Positions 1-8,569 of a stretch of 14,986 nucleotides of DNA are shown piece by piece (the stretch's first letter is position 1; the number at the start of each line of letters is the position of its first letter). A program made the position numbers and the translations under genes. Source of the stretch: an uncultured Porphyromonadaceae bacterium (lineage in GTDB: Bacteria > Bacteroidota > Bacteroidia > Bacteroidales > Muribaculaceae); contig CAMWRO010000041.1 in NCBI GenBank assembly GCA_947176615.1, positions 1 to 14,986 of the forward strand, given 5' to 3'. The notes under the pieces are model-generated. The model searched no databases. It had not been told where the DNA came from and saw only the letters and a program-made list of their open reading frames with translations.

Positions 1-86
1 AACTAATCCGCGACATTCCGGCCCCTTCCCCCGCGCCTTTAACAAAAATAGCTCCGAAAAAACCGTCCCACTCCCGCCCCCGCTAT

Positions 87-121
87 TTGTTATCTGTTAT
101 CTGTTATTTTTTATCTGTTAT
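87..121. repeat. Five tandem 7-bp repeats upstream of the transporter promoter
   Basis: Five consecutive heptamers can be read: TTGTTAT, CTGTTAT, CTGTTAT, TTTTTAT, CTGTTAT (87-93, 94-100, 101-107, 108-114, 115-121). The array ends about 38 bp before the -7 element at 160-167. It is AT-rich and follows a C-rich stretch (about 61-83). It could be an UP-like or protein-binding tract, or simple slippage sequence. Nothing in the sequence decides between these. Confidence 0.75.
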
Positions 122-159
122 TTGTCCATATCTTGTGTTAACGATTGCGAAAAAAGTCG

Positions 160-167
160 TACCTTTG
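160..167 (+). promoter_or_regulatory. Bacteroidetes -7 element (TACCTTTG) for the transporter gene
   Basis: TACCTTTG matches the Bacteroidetes -7 consensus TAnnTTTG exactly. No clear TTTG lies 19-21 bp upstream; the nearest TTG triplets are at 133-135 and 145-147, both badly spaced. Transcription would start near 171, giving an AT-rich leader of about 140 nt before the ATG at 310. Within that leader, GCCTCAAAAACGGCAT (189-204) and GCCTCACACGGCAT (242-255) form a loose direct repeat. The first 300 bp of the window contain no other gene that I can support. Confidence 0.6.
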
Positions 168-309
168 CACTCAGAATTGGCTTATAAGGCCTCAAAAACG
201 GCATAAAATACTATCTGCTAATATTTTAAACCATTTTTGACGCCTCACACGGCATCTGATTCAGAATATAATTCACATTTTATTCTTAATATTTTTTGTT
301 TTAGGTACA

Positions 310-1959
310 ATGGAATGGCTTTTTAATCTTATTGGCCCGGGACACATGGAACTGGCAAGCACGCTTGTTCTGTACTCCTTCGTCATTGCCGCCGGAGTCT
401 TCCTCGGAAAGCTCAGAATCGCGGGAGTGTCGCTCGGAGTGACATTCGTGTTGTTTGTCGGCATCATCATGGGGCACTTCGGCTATGTGGTCAACCCCGA
501 AGTCTTGAAATTTGTCAGGGAATTCGGCCTGATTCTTTTCATCTTCTCTATCGGTATCCAAGTGGGACCCGGTTTCTTTTCTTCATTTAAAAAAGGCGGT
601 GTCCTGCTCAACGGACTCGCAGTGCTGATTGTCGCGCTCAACGTGGCCATTACGCTTGCGATTTTCTACATTGACGGAAACACTGACATCACCGCGCTCG
701 TCGGCGTCATGTCGGGTGCCGTGACCAATACTCCGGGTCTCGCCGCCGCTCAGCAGGCAGCAGGCAGCCCCGAGGCTATCAACGTGATGGCGATGGGTTA
801 TGCCGCCGCCTACCCTCTCGGCGTTATCGGCATCATCCTTTCGATGTTTGTCCTCAAAGCCATCTTCCGCATCAATACCGAAAACGAAATCAAAGAAATC
901 GAGCACCGTCAGGAAGACGAGCAACAGAAACCGCTCATCCTGTCATTTGAAGTCACCAACCAGCTCATCAACGGGAAAACCCTTTTCGAGCTGCACCAGA
1001 TTCTCGATTGCGACTTTGTGGTATCACGACTCATGGGCGAGGACGGAAAGGTCATTATCCCCACTTCCAAGACAGCAGTCCATGTGGGCGACAAACTCTA
1101 TGTCGTGCTCGGCCCCAATGACGAACCGCGTTTCCAGTCAGTCGTAGGCCATGAAATCACTATGGACTGGGAAGAAGTGCAGAGTGCGGTATTCTCGCGC
1201 CGCATCGTCGTCACCCAGAGCAAGTATAACGGCATGCCGCTCGGCAACCTGCGCCTCCACACCGCCTACAGCCTTAACTGTACACGCGTCAACCGTGCCG
1301 GTGTAGACCTCCTTGCCTCGCCGGGCCTGCGCCTGCAGATGGGCGACCGTCTCACCGTGGTCGGCGACCTCAACGACATCGAGCGTCTCGGCGTGAGACT
1401 CGGCAACTCGATGAAACGCCTCAACCACCCCAACCTCATCACCATCTTCATCGGCATCCTTTTCGGCATCATCGTCGGCTCCATCAACGTCGGTTTCGGC
1501 ATGAAACTCGGCCTTGCGGGAGGACCCCTCGTTGTAGCCATCCTCCTGAGCCGTTTCGGCTACAAGCTCAAACTCGTCACCTACACCTCGACGTCGGCCT
1601 CGCTTCTCATGCGAGAACTCGGCATCTGCCTGTTCCTTGCGTCGGTAGGTATCTCGTCGGGTCGCGACTTTGCCGCAACTGTGTTTAACGCCACAGGCAT
1701 GTGGTGGGTAATCTGGGGCTTCATCATCACCCTTATCCCCCTGCTCATCGTCGGCAGCATCGCCCGCGGAGTCTATAAAATCAACCTGCTCACCATCATG
1801 GGTCTGATGTCGGGTTCATGCACCGACCCGCCCGCACTCGCTTATGCCGGAAACTCGACCGGCAGCGACGCTCCCGCCGTGGCCTACTCGACGGTTTACC
1901 CGTTGACAATGTTCCTCCGAGTAGTCGCCGCTCAGGCACTTATCCTCTGCTTCATGTAA
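310..1959 (+). CDS. AspT/YidE-type membrane transporter with two TrkA-C (RCK_C) domains
   Basis: This is a 549-aa polytopic inner-membrane protein of the aspartate:alanine exchanger (AAE) family, typified by AspT and by E. coli YidE and YbjL. The architecture is two membrane halves around a soluble centre. Hydrophobic segments run from about residue 15 to 185 and again from 375 to 549. Residues about 205-285 and 290-365 look like tandem TrkA-C regulatory domains, which bind small ligands in related proteins. The halves share an internal duplication: GVMSGAVTNTPGLA at 132-145 and GLMSGSCTDPPALA at 498-511, the family's signature loops. Length fits the family (about 550 aa). The substrate cannot be read from the sequence; aspartate, alanine or another carboxylate is possible. 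The gene is monocistronic: it has its own -7 element and a strong terminator 20 bp after the stop. The ATG at 310 starts directly at the hydrophobic N-terminus. Confidence 0.92.
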   Translation: MEWLFNLIGPGHMELASTLVLYSFVIAAGVFLGKLRIAGVSLGVTFVLFVGIIMGHFGYVVNPEVLKFVREFGLILFIFSIGIQVGPGFFSSFKKGGVLLNGLAVLIVALNVAITLAIFYIDGNTDITALVGVMSGAVTNTPGLAAAQQAAGSPEAINVMAMGYAAAYPLGVIGIILSMFVLKAIFRINTENEIKEIEHRQEDEQQKPLILSFEVTNQLINGKTLFELHQILDCDFVVSRLMGEDGKVIIPTSKTAVHVGDKLYVVLGPNDEPRFQSVVGHEITMDWEEVQSAVFSRRIVVTQSKYNGMPLGNLRLHTAYSLNCTRVNRAGVDLLASPGLRLQMGDRLTVVGDLNDIERLGVRLGNSMKRLNHPNLITIFIGILFGIIVGSINVGFGMKLGLAGGPLVVAILLSRFGYKLKLVTYTSTSASLLMRELGICLFLASVGISSGRDFAATVFNATGMWWVIWGFIITLIPLLIVGSIARGVYKINLLTIMGLMSGSCTDPPALAYAGNSTGSDAPAVAYSTVYPLTMFLRVVAAQALILCFM

Positions 1960-1978
1960 TTATACATAGATAAAAACA

Positions 1979-2022
1979 ACCGGGGCGGAAAGTGGCAATC
2001 ACTTTCCGCCCCGGTCTTTTTT
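1979..2022. terminator. Bidirectional intrinsic terminator between transporter and thioredoxin genes
   Basis: A perfect 16-bp stem (1979-1994 with 2000-2015) closes a 5-nt loop (GCAAT). On the plus strand it is followed by C and six T (2017-2022). On the minus strand it is followed by TG and five T (1976-1972). It lies between the stops of two convergent genes, so it can terminate both. Confidence 0.93.
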
Positions 2023-2028
2023 ATCTAT

Positions 2029-2340
2029 TTATGCTTCAGGTGGTGTCATGTGTTCTTCCAGCTTATGCTCAAGAACCTCAAGCTGCTGCAGACCGCTTGC
2101 GCGCCACAGAGGCTCGCCGTTTTTAAACACAATCAGCGTCGGGATGCTGCGCACCTGATAACGGGCGGCAAGTTCCTGATTGGCATCCACATCGACTTTG
2201 ACTATCGTTGCCTTGTCGCCCACTTTCTCCTTGAGCTGTTCAAGAATGGGAGACTGCATCTTGCAGGGGCCGCACCATGTTGCGAAAAAATCGACCAACA
2301 CAGGCTTTTCACCCTTGATTATTTCATTAAAATCACTCAT
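2029..2340 (-). CDS. trxA: Thioredoxin
   Basis: This 103-aa protein has the normal size of a stand-alone cytoplasmic thioredoxin. The redox-active WCGPC motif is at residues 22-26, in the usual context VDFFATWCGPCKM, and the conserved cis-proline is in the SIPT loop (Pro67). There is no signal peptide, so it should act in the cytoplasm as a general disulfide reductase fed by thioredoxin reductase, which is not in this window. The start at 2340 gives the usual short segment before the first beta strand. The gene is convergent with the transporter and divergent from dapA. I could not find a good TAnnTTTG element in the 159-bp region upstream. Bacteroidales often carry several thioredoxins, so the trxA symbol denotes family membership rather than proven orthology. 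Confidence 0.95.
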   Translation of the reverse strand: MSDFNEIIKGEKPVLVDFFATWCGPCKMQSPILEQLKEKVGDKATIVKVDVDANQELAARYQVRSIPTLIVFKNGEPLWRASGLQQLEVLEHKLEEHMTPPEA

Positions 2341-2445
2341 AACTCAATTAAATTTAAAATCACTGCTTATATAACGCGGGAAATATGCAATTTGTTGAGA
2401 GATTGTTTATAATTCTTGTTAATTCTAAACAACTTCTCAAAAAAA

Positions 2446-2477
2446 TTTGCGTCTTAGCAGTAATATGGCTAAATTTG
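2446..2477 (+). promoter_or_regulatory. Consensus Bacteroidetes promoter of dapA
   Basis: TTTG at 2446-2449 and TAAATTTG at 2470-2477 are separated by 20 bp, a perfect match to the Bacteroidetes -33/-7 pattern. Transcription would start around 2482, leaving a 5' UTR of only 15-20 nt before the ATG at 2500. Confidence 0.85.
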
Positions 2478-2499
2478 CGCACTCAAAACCACGCCACTT

Positions 2500-3411
2500 A
2501 TGAGCTCTTTTGATTTTTCGGGCATCGGGGTCGCAATGGCAACCCCTTTTGACCCAACCGGCAAAATTGATTTCAACCTACTCGATTCCCATGTCGACTA
2601 CCTCATCGACAACGGCGTTGACTATATAGTCGCACTCGGCACCACAGCCGAAACACCCACTCTTACTTCCGACGAATATACCGCCGTCCACACCACCGTA
2701 TTGAAACGCGTGGCCGGACGCGTCCCGGTCATTCTCGGTCTCGGAGGCAACAACACGGCCGCGATTGTCGAGAAAATCTCGTCAATCGGCTCCTGCCTCA
2801 ATGATTTTGCAGCCATTCTTTCGGTCACACCTTATTATAACAAGCCATCACAAGAAGGACTATACCGCCACTTCGCCGCAATAGCCAAAGCATCACCCGT
2901 TCCGGTTGTACTGTACAACGTCCCGGGACGCACAGGTGTAAACATGGAGGCGGCCACAACCCTGCGGCTCGCCACCGACTTCCCGGGACGCATAGCCGCC
3001 ATCAAGGAAGCATCGGGCAAGCTCGACCAGATTGCCGAAATCATAGCAGGCGCCCCCGAGGGATTCAAAGTAATCTCAGGCGACGACGCACTGGCCCTCC
3101 CCATGATTCGCCTTGGCGCGTCGGGGGTCATATCAGTACTCGGCAACGCCCTTCCCGCCACATTCGGCCGACTCATCCATAGCGCGCTAAACGGCGACAA
3201 TGCTGAGGCCGACACCCTTCAAGACCGCTTATCGGCCCTCTATCCGCTACTGTTCCGCGACGGCAATCCCTCCGGCATCAAAGCACTGCTGGCACTCAAT
3301 CCCTCTATCGGCTATCCCGAAGTCCTCCGCCTTCCACTCGTTCCGGTAACCACCGCCACCCGTGCCGCAATCGCCGAAGAGCTCCGAAAATTGAACGAAA
3401 TTTCCCACTAA
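2500..3411 (+). CDS. dapA: 4-hydroxy-tetrahydrodipicolinate synthase (DapA)
   Basis: DapA condenses pyruvate with aspartate semialdehyde, the first committed step of the diaminopimelate/lysine pathway, in the cytoplasm. The protein is 303 aa, close to the usual 290-300. It is a TIM barrel with all expected active-site positions visible: Thr48-Thr49 in GTTAE, Tyr112-Tyr113 in VTPYYN, Tyr139 in LYNVPGRTG with Arg144, and the Schiff-base lysine Lys169 in AAIKEASG. The Tyr139 and GRTG context separates it from most sialate lyases and KDG aldolases of the same superfamily. The start MSSFDFSGIGVAMATPF agrees with the family. It is preceded by a near-ideal promoter. The tRNA promoter begins one base after the stop codon, so dapA is probably expressed alone, with possible read-through into the tRNA. 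Confidence 0.96.
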   Translation: MSSFDFSGIGVAMATPFDPTGKIDFNLLDSHVDYLIDNGVDYIVALGTTAETPTLTSDEYTAVHTTVLKRVAGRVPVILGLGGNNTAAIVEKISSIGSCLNDFAAILSVTPYYNKPSQEGLYRHFAAIAKASPVPVVLYNVPGRTGVNMEAATTLRLATDFPGRIAAIKEASGKLDQIAEIIAGAPEGFKVISGDDALALPMIRLGASGVISVLGNALPATFGRLIHSALNGDNAEADTLQDRLSALYPLLFRDGNPSGIKALLALNPSIGYPEVLRLPLVPVTTATRAAIAEELRKLNEISH

Positions 3412-3443
3412 TTTGGGCGAATGAAATAAATTCACTACCTTTG
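3412..3443 (+). promoter_or_regulatory. Consensus Bacteroidetes promoter of the tRNA-Arg gene
   Basis: TTTG at 3412-3415 and TACCTTTG at 3436-3443 are separated by 20 bp. The -33 box starts right after the dapA TAA. The predicted start near 3450 leaves a tRNA 5' leader of about 15 nt. Confidence 0.85.
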
Positions 3444-3464
3444 TCCCCACAAAACTGAAAGGTC

Positions 3465-3538
3465 GGTCCGGTAGCTCAGCTGGATAGAGCATCTGCCTTC
3501 TAAGCAGACGGTCCCGCGTTCGAATCGCGGCCGGATCA
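3465..3538 (+). tRNA. tRNA-Arg (anticodon TCT)
   Basis: The 74-nt sequence folds as a complete cloverleaf. The acceptor stem is GGTCCGG with CCGGATC (one G-U pair) and the discriminator base is A at 3538. The D arm is GCTC/GAGC. The anticodon stem TCTGC/GCAGA encloses the loop CTTCTAA, giving anticodon TCT, which reads AGA. The T arm is CCGCG-TTCGAAT-CGCGG. CCA is not encoded (CA then A follow the discriminator), so it must be added by a nucleotidyltransferase. The gene has its own promoter and terminator. Confidence 0.97.
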
Positions 3539-3540
3539 CA

Positions 3541-3567
3541 AAGGTCACCCACAAGGTGACCTTTTTT
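3541..3567 (+). terminator. Intrinsic terminator of the tRNA-Arg gene
   Basis: AAGGTCACC (3541-3549) pairs with GGTGACCTT (3555-3563) around the loop CACAA. A run of six T spans 3562-3567. It starts two bases after the tRNA 3' end. Confidence 0.92.
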
Positions 3568-3597
3568 CATTGTAAAATTTAAACCTGTGTAGTAGTT

Positions 3598-4362
3598 ATG
3601 ACTGTCAGAGAGGCAATTGAGGTGAGAAAGTCAGTGCGCACTTATAAGAAAGAGGCGGTTGACAGCGAGATTATGGCGCGGTTGAGAGAGATGTGCCGGG
3701 AGCCGCGTCAATGTCTGCCGGGGCAACAGGCGCGCATCGTCGTGATTGAACGTGGTCTTGAGGGGCGCGTGGGAACCTACGGCATCATCAGCGGCGCGCA
3801 GTGCTGTCTCGCACTCGTCTACCGCGATGTCGACGGACTGTCGGCGGTCAACGCGGGAATGGTGATGGAAAACATTGTGCTGTGGCTCACACAGCAGAGT
3901 CAGGGGACATGCTGGCTCGGGGGCACGTTTTCCCGAAGCAATGTCACCGCGGCAGCATCGCCTGCGCCCGACGAGCGCATCGCCGCAATTGTCGTGCTCG
4001 GCATCGCGGCTGACCGGGAACGGTTAGTGGCGAGAGTGATGCAGAAATTTGCCGGCAGCCGCCGGCGTCGGGCATTTGACGACCTGTTTGACATCGGTGA
4101 CAACCGGCAGTGGTCACCCGCTCTGGAACTCATGCGCCTCGCACCATCGGCGCTCAACGGACAGCCGTGGCGGGCAGTCGCCGAGGGGAACGCGATACAC
4201 TTTTTCTGTACCAAACCCGAGGGACTCGGACTGCTTGACACGGGAATAGGACTCGCCCATTTCGCGGCCGGCAATGACAAGCCGGGAAAATGGGAAACAG
4301 TCGGAAACGCAGCATCCATTCGCCCCGAGTGGCGCTACGTCATTTCCTTCCTCGCAGAATGA
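3598..4362 (+). CDS. Nitroreductase-fold flavoprotein (TM1586-like)
   Basis: This 254-aa protein begins with the typical nitroreductase N-terminus (AIEVRKSVRTY, residues 6-16), where the Arg-Ser/Thr segment contacts the FMN phosphate. A second FMN-contact motif, LAPSALNGQPWRAV, lies in the C-terminal half, and LDTGIGLAHF near the end is also typical. Two such half-domains in one chain fit the TM1586-like branch, a putative nitroreductase family with an internal repeat. Reaction and substrate are unknown; an NAD(P)H-dependent reductase or a flavin-binding protein without activity are both possible. No signal peptide is present. The start at 3598 lies 30 bp after the tRNA terminator, with no good TAnnTTTG element between, so its promoter is unclear. 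The stop overlaps the start of the helicase promoter region. Confidence 0.85.
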   Translation: MTVREAIEVRKSVRTYKKEAVDSEIMARLREMCREPRQCLPGQQARIVVIERGLEGRVGTYGIISGAQCCLALVYRDVDGLSAVNAGMVMENIVLWLTQQSQGTCWLGGTFSRSNVTAAASPAPDERIAAIVVLGIAADRERLVARVMQKFAGSRRRRAFDDLFDIGDNRQWSPALELMRLAPSALNGQPWRAVAEGNAIHFFCTKPEGLGLLDTGIGLAHFAAGNDKPGKWETVGNAASIRPEWRYVISFLAE

Positions 4363-4364
4363 TA

Positions 4365-4396
4365 TTTGCCGAGATGGAATAATTTTAGTAATTTTG
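4365..4396 (+). promoter_or_regulatory. Consensus Bacteroidetes promoter of the DEAD-box helicase gene
   Basis: TTTG at 4365-4368 and TAATTTTG at 4389-4396 are separated by 20 bp. The predicted start near 4401 gives a 5' UTR of about 70 nt, longer than the very short leaders of dapA and the YitT gene in this window. Confidence 0.85.
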
Positions 4397-4432
4397 CACT
4401 GTCAAAGGCCTCATTTCGGGGTCTATGAGTCG

Positions 4433-4450
4433 GGAGGATTCGATTCCTCC
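4433..4450 (+). promoter_or_regulatory. Hairpin in the 5' UTR of the helicase gene
   Basis: GGAGGA (4433-4438) and TCCTCC (4445-4450) are perfect complements around the 6-nt loop TTCGAT. The hairpin sits 21 nt before the start codon at 4472. The GGAGGA arm resembles a Shine-Dalgarno sequence but is too far upstream to serve this start. The TTCGAT loop resembles a tRNA T loop, but no cloverleaf can be built around it. It may be a site for autoregulation or temperature response of the helicase mRNA, but this is inference. Confidence 0.55.
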
Positions 4451-4471
4451 GCGAGATAACCACGCCACACA

Positions 4472-5860
<1,389 letters not shown>

Positions 5861-5863
5861 ACA

Positions 5864-5889
5864 ACAACGGCCCCGCATGGGGCCGTTGT
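5864..5889. terminator. Bidirectional terminator between the helicase and the FISUMP gene
   Basis: ACAACGGCCCC (5864-5874) pairs perfectly with GGGGCCGTTGT (5879-5889) around the loop GCAT. The T-rich tails are short on both strands (CTTATT on plus, TTATTG on minus). It lies between convergent stops at 5860 and 5915. It is a strong stem but a weaker U-tract than the terminator at 1979. Confidence 0.85.
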
Positions 5890-5914
5890 CTTATTAACAG
5901 CTTGTCAGAAACCG

Positions 5915-8569
5915 TTATCTCGGACAGACGGCGCGGATGACGCGGCCGAGGTAACGGTTGCCCCACTGGGTCGACTTGACGCTCTTTACAAAATAGAGAT
6001 TCCCTGCTGTCGAGTGATCAGATGACGGACGCACCGTCCCGGTCCAGTAGGCGCCATAAGAGCCTTGGTTAGATACCGACGTGCCGTCAAAATTGCCGGC
6101 AGCGGGAAGGAATATACTGTTGCCGTTGATGCGGCTCTTGACCTTGAAGCCGCTGACACCTTTTATACTCGTCCATTCCCAGTCACATTTATCGAGCAAC
6201 TCCTTCATTTCATCCTGAGAAGGCATGCGCCATGAGCCGCCCATTACAGCCGCCGCGGCATCCCGGGAACCGCCCGATATGTCATCTGTCACTTGGCGAC
6301 ATCCCGCCCATGTGCCGTCACCATCATAAGGGGAGTCGAAATAATTGTCCCACGAATAGGAACCTTTGCCCGAAGTCTCCCCCCACGCGAAATAGATACC
6401 GGTGTCAGTCTCGACTTTTCCACCGACATTACATGAGGCCCAGTTCACACTCAACCCGAGGTCGACGAAATCATCATCGGGTGTGGTGAACGACTTGGTA
6501 TCGCCCCAAGTGTATTCACCGTTGACGGCGATAAAGGCGGCATAGTAATATTTAGTGTTCTTCTTCAGTCCGTCAAAGGTCACACGCATGCAGCCATCCC
6601 CGTCAAGTGCGGCTTTTCCACCTCGGGAACCGGCCTCAATCTGCGGGACAGTCGATATTTTGATTCCGGCAAAATTGGGGTTTATGATATATTCGGCACC
6701 ATCCACGCTTCCGGTCAAAGTGGCCGACGTGCTCTGCACCCCGTCGGTTCCGCCGGTTACCGGGGTGACGGTAAGTTCCACATCCACAGCGGGAGTGGCA
6801 AGTATCTCCCAGTTGACAAACTTAAACAAGGGGTAAGCCTTGCACTTGCGGTTAAGCATCATGGAGACATCCTCGACAGGGAGTTCGTAGTTCATGAAAT
6901 CCTCGGGGACGCGGTAACTGTTGTCATAGAAACCTTTGCAAATCTCATCATTATTCTCATCCATGACCTTGTAGCCGACCTCGACAGGCAACAACAGTTT
7001 ATTGGAAAGATTGGATGTGAACAGACTGACGGGATTACCCGCAGTTATGCCGAAAAAGCGGGGTGTCTCAAACACCGGAAAGAAATCGCGCCGGGCGATA
7101 GTGTAATTAAATTCAGGGCTCAAAGCCTTTACCCCTACCGTACCGCCATATTGCTGATGTTCGACGGGGTCTTTGAATATGGCCACACCTTTGACCCCTG
7201 CACCAAGTTGTCCATATACACCAAACGAAACGTTATTTTCATCCCAAGCATCCTCATAGTAGGATGTAGATGTTTCAAAATCAGTATAAGTTCCGACGGG
7301 GAACAACATTGATGCCGACAGTTTTGCACCAATTTCCCCTTCAACATAAGCTTTGAGACCGAATTCACCAAAATCCTCATCTATATAACCGGCATTGCGG
7401 ATAGCAATCTCAGCCTCGGCTCCGATTTTCAACTCAGCCTCACCCATTAACCTAAATTCAGATGTCTCAGGTTCTTGGGAATGTTCGGCATTGAAAAAAG
7501 ACCGAAGGTTTTCATTTGAATTATACACGACATGGTAAGAATCATAAACTTTCTTCTCATAGTCGAGATACATGCCGAGATCAGCCTTAAAATTGATAAC
7601 GGGATTTATCTTACCATATACTTCAAGAAATGGAACCTGAGGAATAATCCCTCGGAACTCTAAATTATCAATTAACGGAACATTGGAAAAGTCAGTTTGG
7701 GCCGAAAAACCACCTGTTAGCTCGAAGTGAATCTTATATTGTTCTTCAGTATCAATATAGGCATCAATAAACACATTTTTATCAAAATATCTCGCAGCAG
7801 CATAGACCTTTCCGGTGAGATACCATGAATATGCACCCTTGGCGGCAGCCTCAAACCCGGCTTTGCGATAATCCTCGTCATAATCTGACAAATACTGACT
7901 CGCCTGAAAATCCATTTCGTCATCAAATCCCAGAACGAAATAAAAATCGCCATACTCCATCCCGTCGACCGGCTTGCGGCGCGGGGAATTGGCTATTTCA
8001 ACAGGCACATCGGTTGTCTGCCCGACACAATAGTACCTGTCGAGAACCAAGGCGGGATTAATCACCTTGCATGACACAAGGACCGAGTCGGTCGTAACGG
8101 TCACATCCTCGACTTCACCGGCAAATCCGGCAGGGAAAAGCTCGTTGGTCCGGACCGTGACGAGGCGGTCGCCGACGCGTGGAAGATCGGCGGGGGCAAT
8201 CAACGGGTTGAGGGAGATGTGGGTATAATCGGCCCAACGCACATATCCCCACATGGGGGACTCGTCAATCACAACCGCATCGGGATTGTAAATTGTCGAC
8301 GGTGCGCGGAACGACACACTGTCAACCGCCGCTATGTCAATGCGCACGACGGTATCGGGCATCCATATCAGCTGGGAGACAATATCAGCGTGTTCATACC
8401 CCTCGGCATCGACACGGGAAAACGTAATCGAGTCGACATGGTTGACAAACGAGGTGTGTATCCCACCGTCGCGGTTATAAGTGTAAAACACACTCGTATC
8501 ATCAGCAACAGCTGTTTTCACGCCAAGCAGTGACGCAAAAATCATTAACAATAACCCGACACGTTTCAT
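5915..8569 (-). CDS. Large secreted multidomain protein with C-terminal FISUMP domain
   Basis: This 884-aa protein has a Sec signal peptide (MKRVGLLLMIFASLLGVKTAVA, predicted cleavage after Ala22). Residues about 25-90 hold two short beta repeats of the kind common in Bacteroidales surface proteins (VDSITFSR, VDSVSFRA). The middle (about 200-590) matches nothing I can name. It contains several strand-like alternating segments (NFKADLGMYLDY, ELKIGAEAEIAIRN, YVEGEIGAKLSASM, VYGQLGAGVKGVAIF), suggesting a large beta structure. Residues about 593-697 look like an Fn3-type domain, and about 698-884 resemble the FISUMP domain (VDLGLSVNWASCNVGG, FAWGE, GGSWRMPSQDEM, FLPAAG, YWTGT, RAVCPR). Function is unknown; a cell-surface or released binding protein is the best guess. 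The start codon overlaps the stop of the upstream gene (ATGA), so the two are translationally coupled. Codons for roughly residues 255-355 are far more AT-rich than either end. Product confidence is for the architecture only. Confidence 0.8.
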   Translation of the reverse strand: MKRVGLLLMIFASLLGVKTAVADDTSVFYTYNRDGGIHTSFVNHVDSITFSRVDAEGYEHADIVSQLIWMPDTVVRIDIAAVDSVSFRAPSTIYNPDAVVIDESPMWGYVRWADYTHISLNPLIAPADLPRVGDRLVTVRTNELFPAGFAGEVEDVTVTTDSVLVSCKVINPALVLDRYYCVGQTTDVPVEIANSPRRKPVDGMEYGDFYFVLGFDDEMDFQASQYLSDYDEDYRKAGFEAAAKGAYSWYLTGKVYAAARYFDKNVFIDAYIDTEEQYKIHFELTGGFSAQTDFSNVPLIDNLEFRGIIPQVPFLEVYGKINPVINFKADLGMYLDYEKKVYDSYHVVYNSNENLRSFFNAEHSQEPETSEFRLMGEAELKIGAEAEIAIRNAGYIDEDFGEFGLKAYVEGEIGAKLSASMLFPVGTYTDFETSTSYYEDAWDENNVSFGVYGQLGAGVKGVAIFKDPVEHQQYGGTVGVKALSPEFNYTIARRDFFPVFETPRFFGITAGNPVSLFTSNLSNKLLLPVEVGYKVMDENNDEICKGFYDNSYRVPEDFMNYELPVEDVSMMLNRKCKAYPLFKFVNWEILATPAVDVELTVTPVTGGTDGVQSTSATLTGSVDGAEYIINPNFAGIKISTVPQIEAGSRGGKAALDGDGCMRVTFDGLKKNTKYYYAAFIAVNGEYTWGDTKSFTTPDDDFVDLGLSVNWASCNVGGKVETDTGIYFAWGETSGKGSYSWDNYFDSPYDGDGTWAGCRQVTDDISGGSRDAAAAVMGGSWRMPSQDEMKELLDKCDWEWTSIKGVSGFKVKSRINGNSIFLPAAGNFDGTSVSNQGSYGAYWTGTVRPSSDHSTAGNLYFVKSVKSTQWGNRYLGRVIRAVCPR

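Noticed and set aside
87..121. CRISPR-like array
   Set aside because: Seven-bp units without spacers are a simple tandem repeat. No cas gene is present.
3465..3567. tRNA-Arg as an integration (att) site for a mobile element
   Set aside because: No duplicate of the tRNA 3' end and no integrase were seen in the window. The neighbouring genes look like ordinary chromosomal genes.
4401..4460. Possible tRNA or tRNA remnant before the helicase, because of the GGAGGA-TTCGAT-TCCTCC arm
   Set aside because: No matching acceptor stem, D arm or anticodon arm can be formed; the pair closing the loop would be A-T rather than the nearly invariant G53-C61. It is kept only as a leader hairpin.
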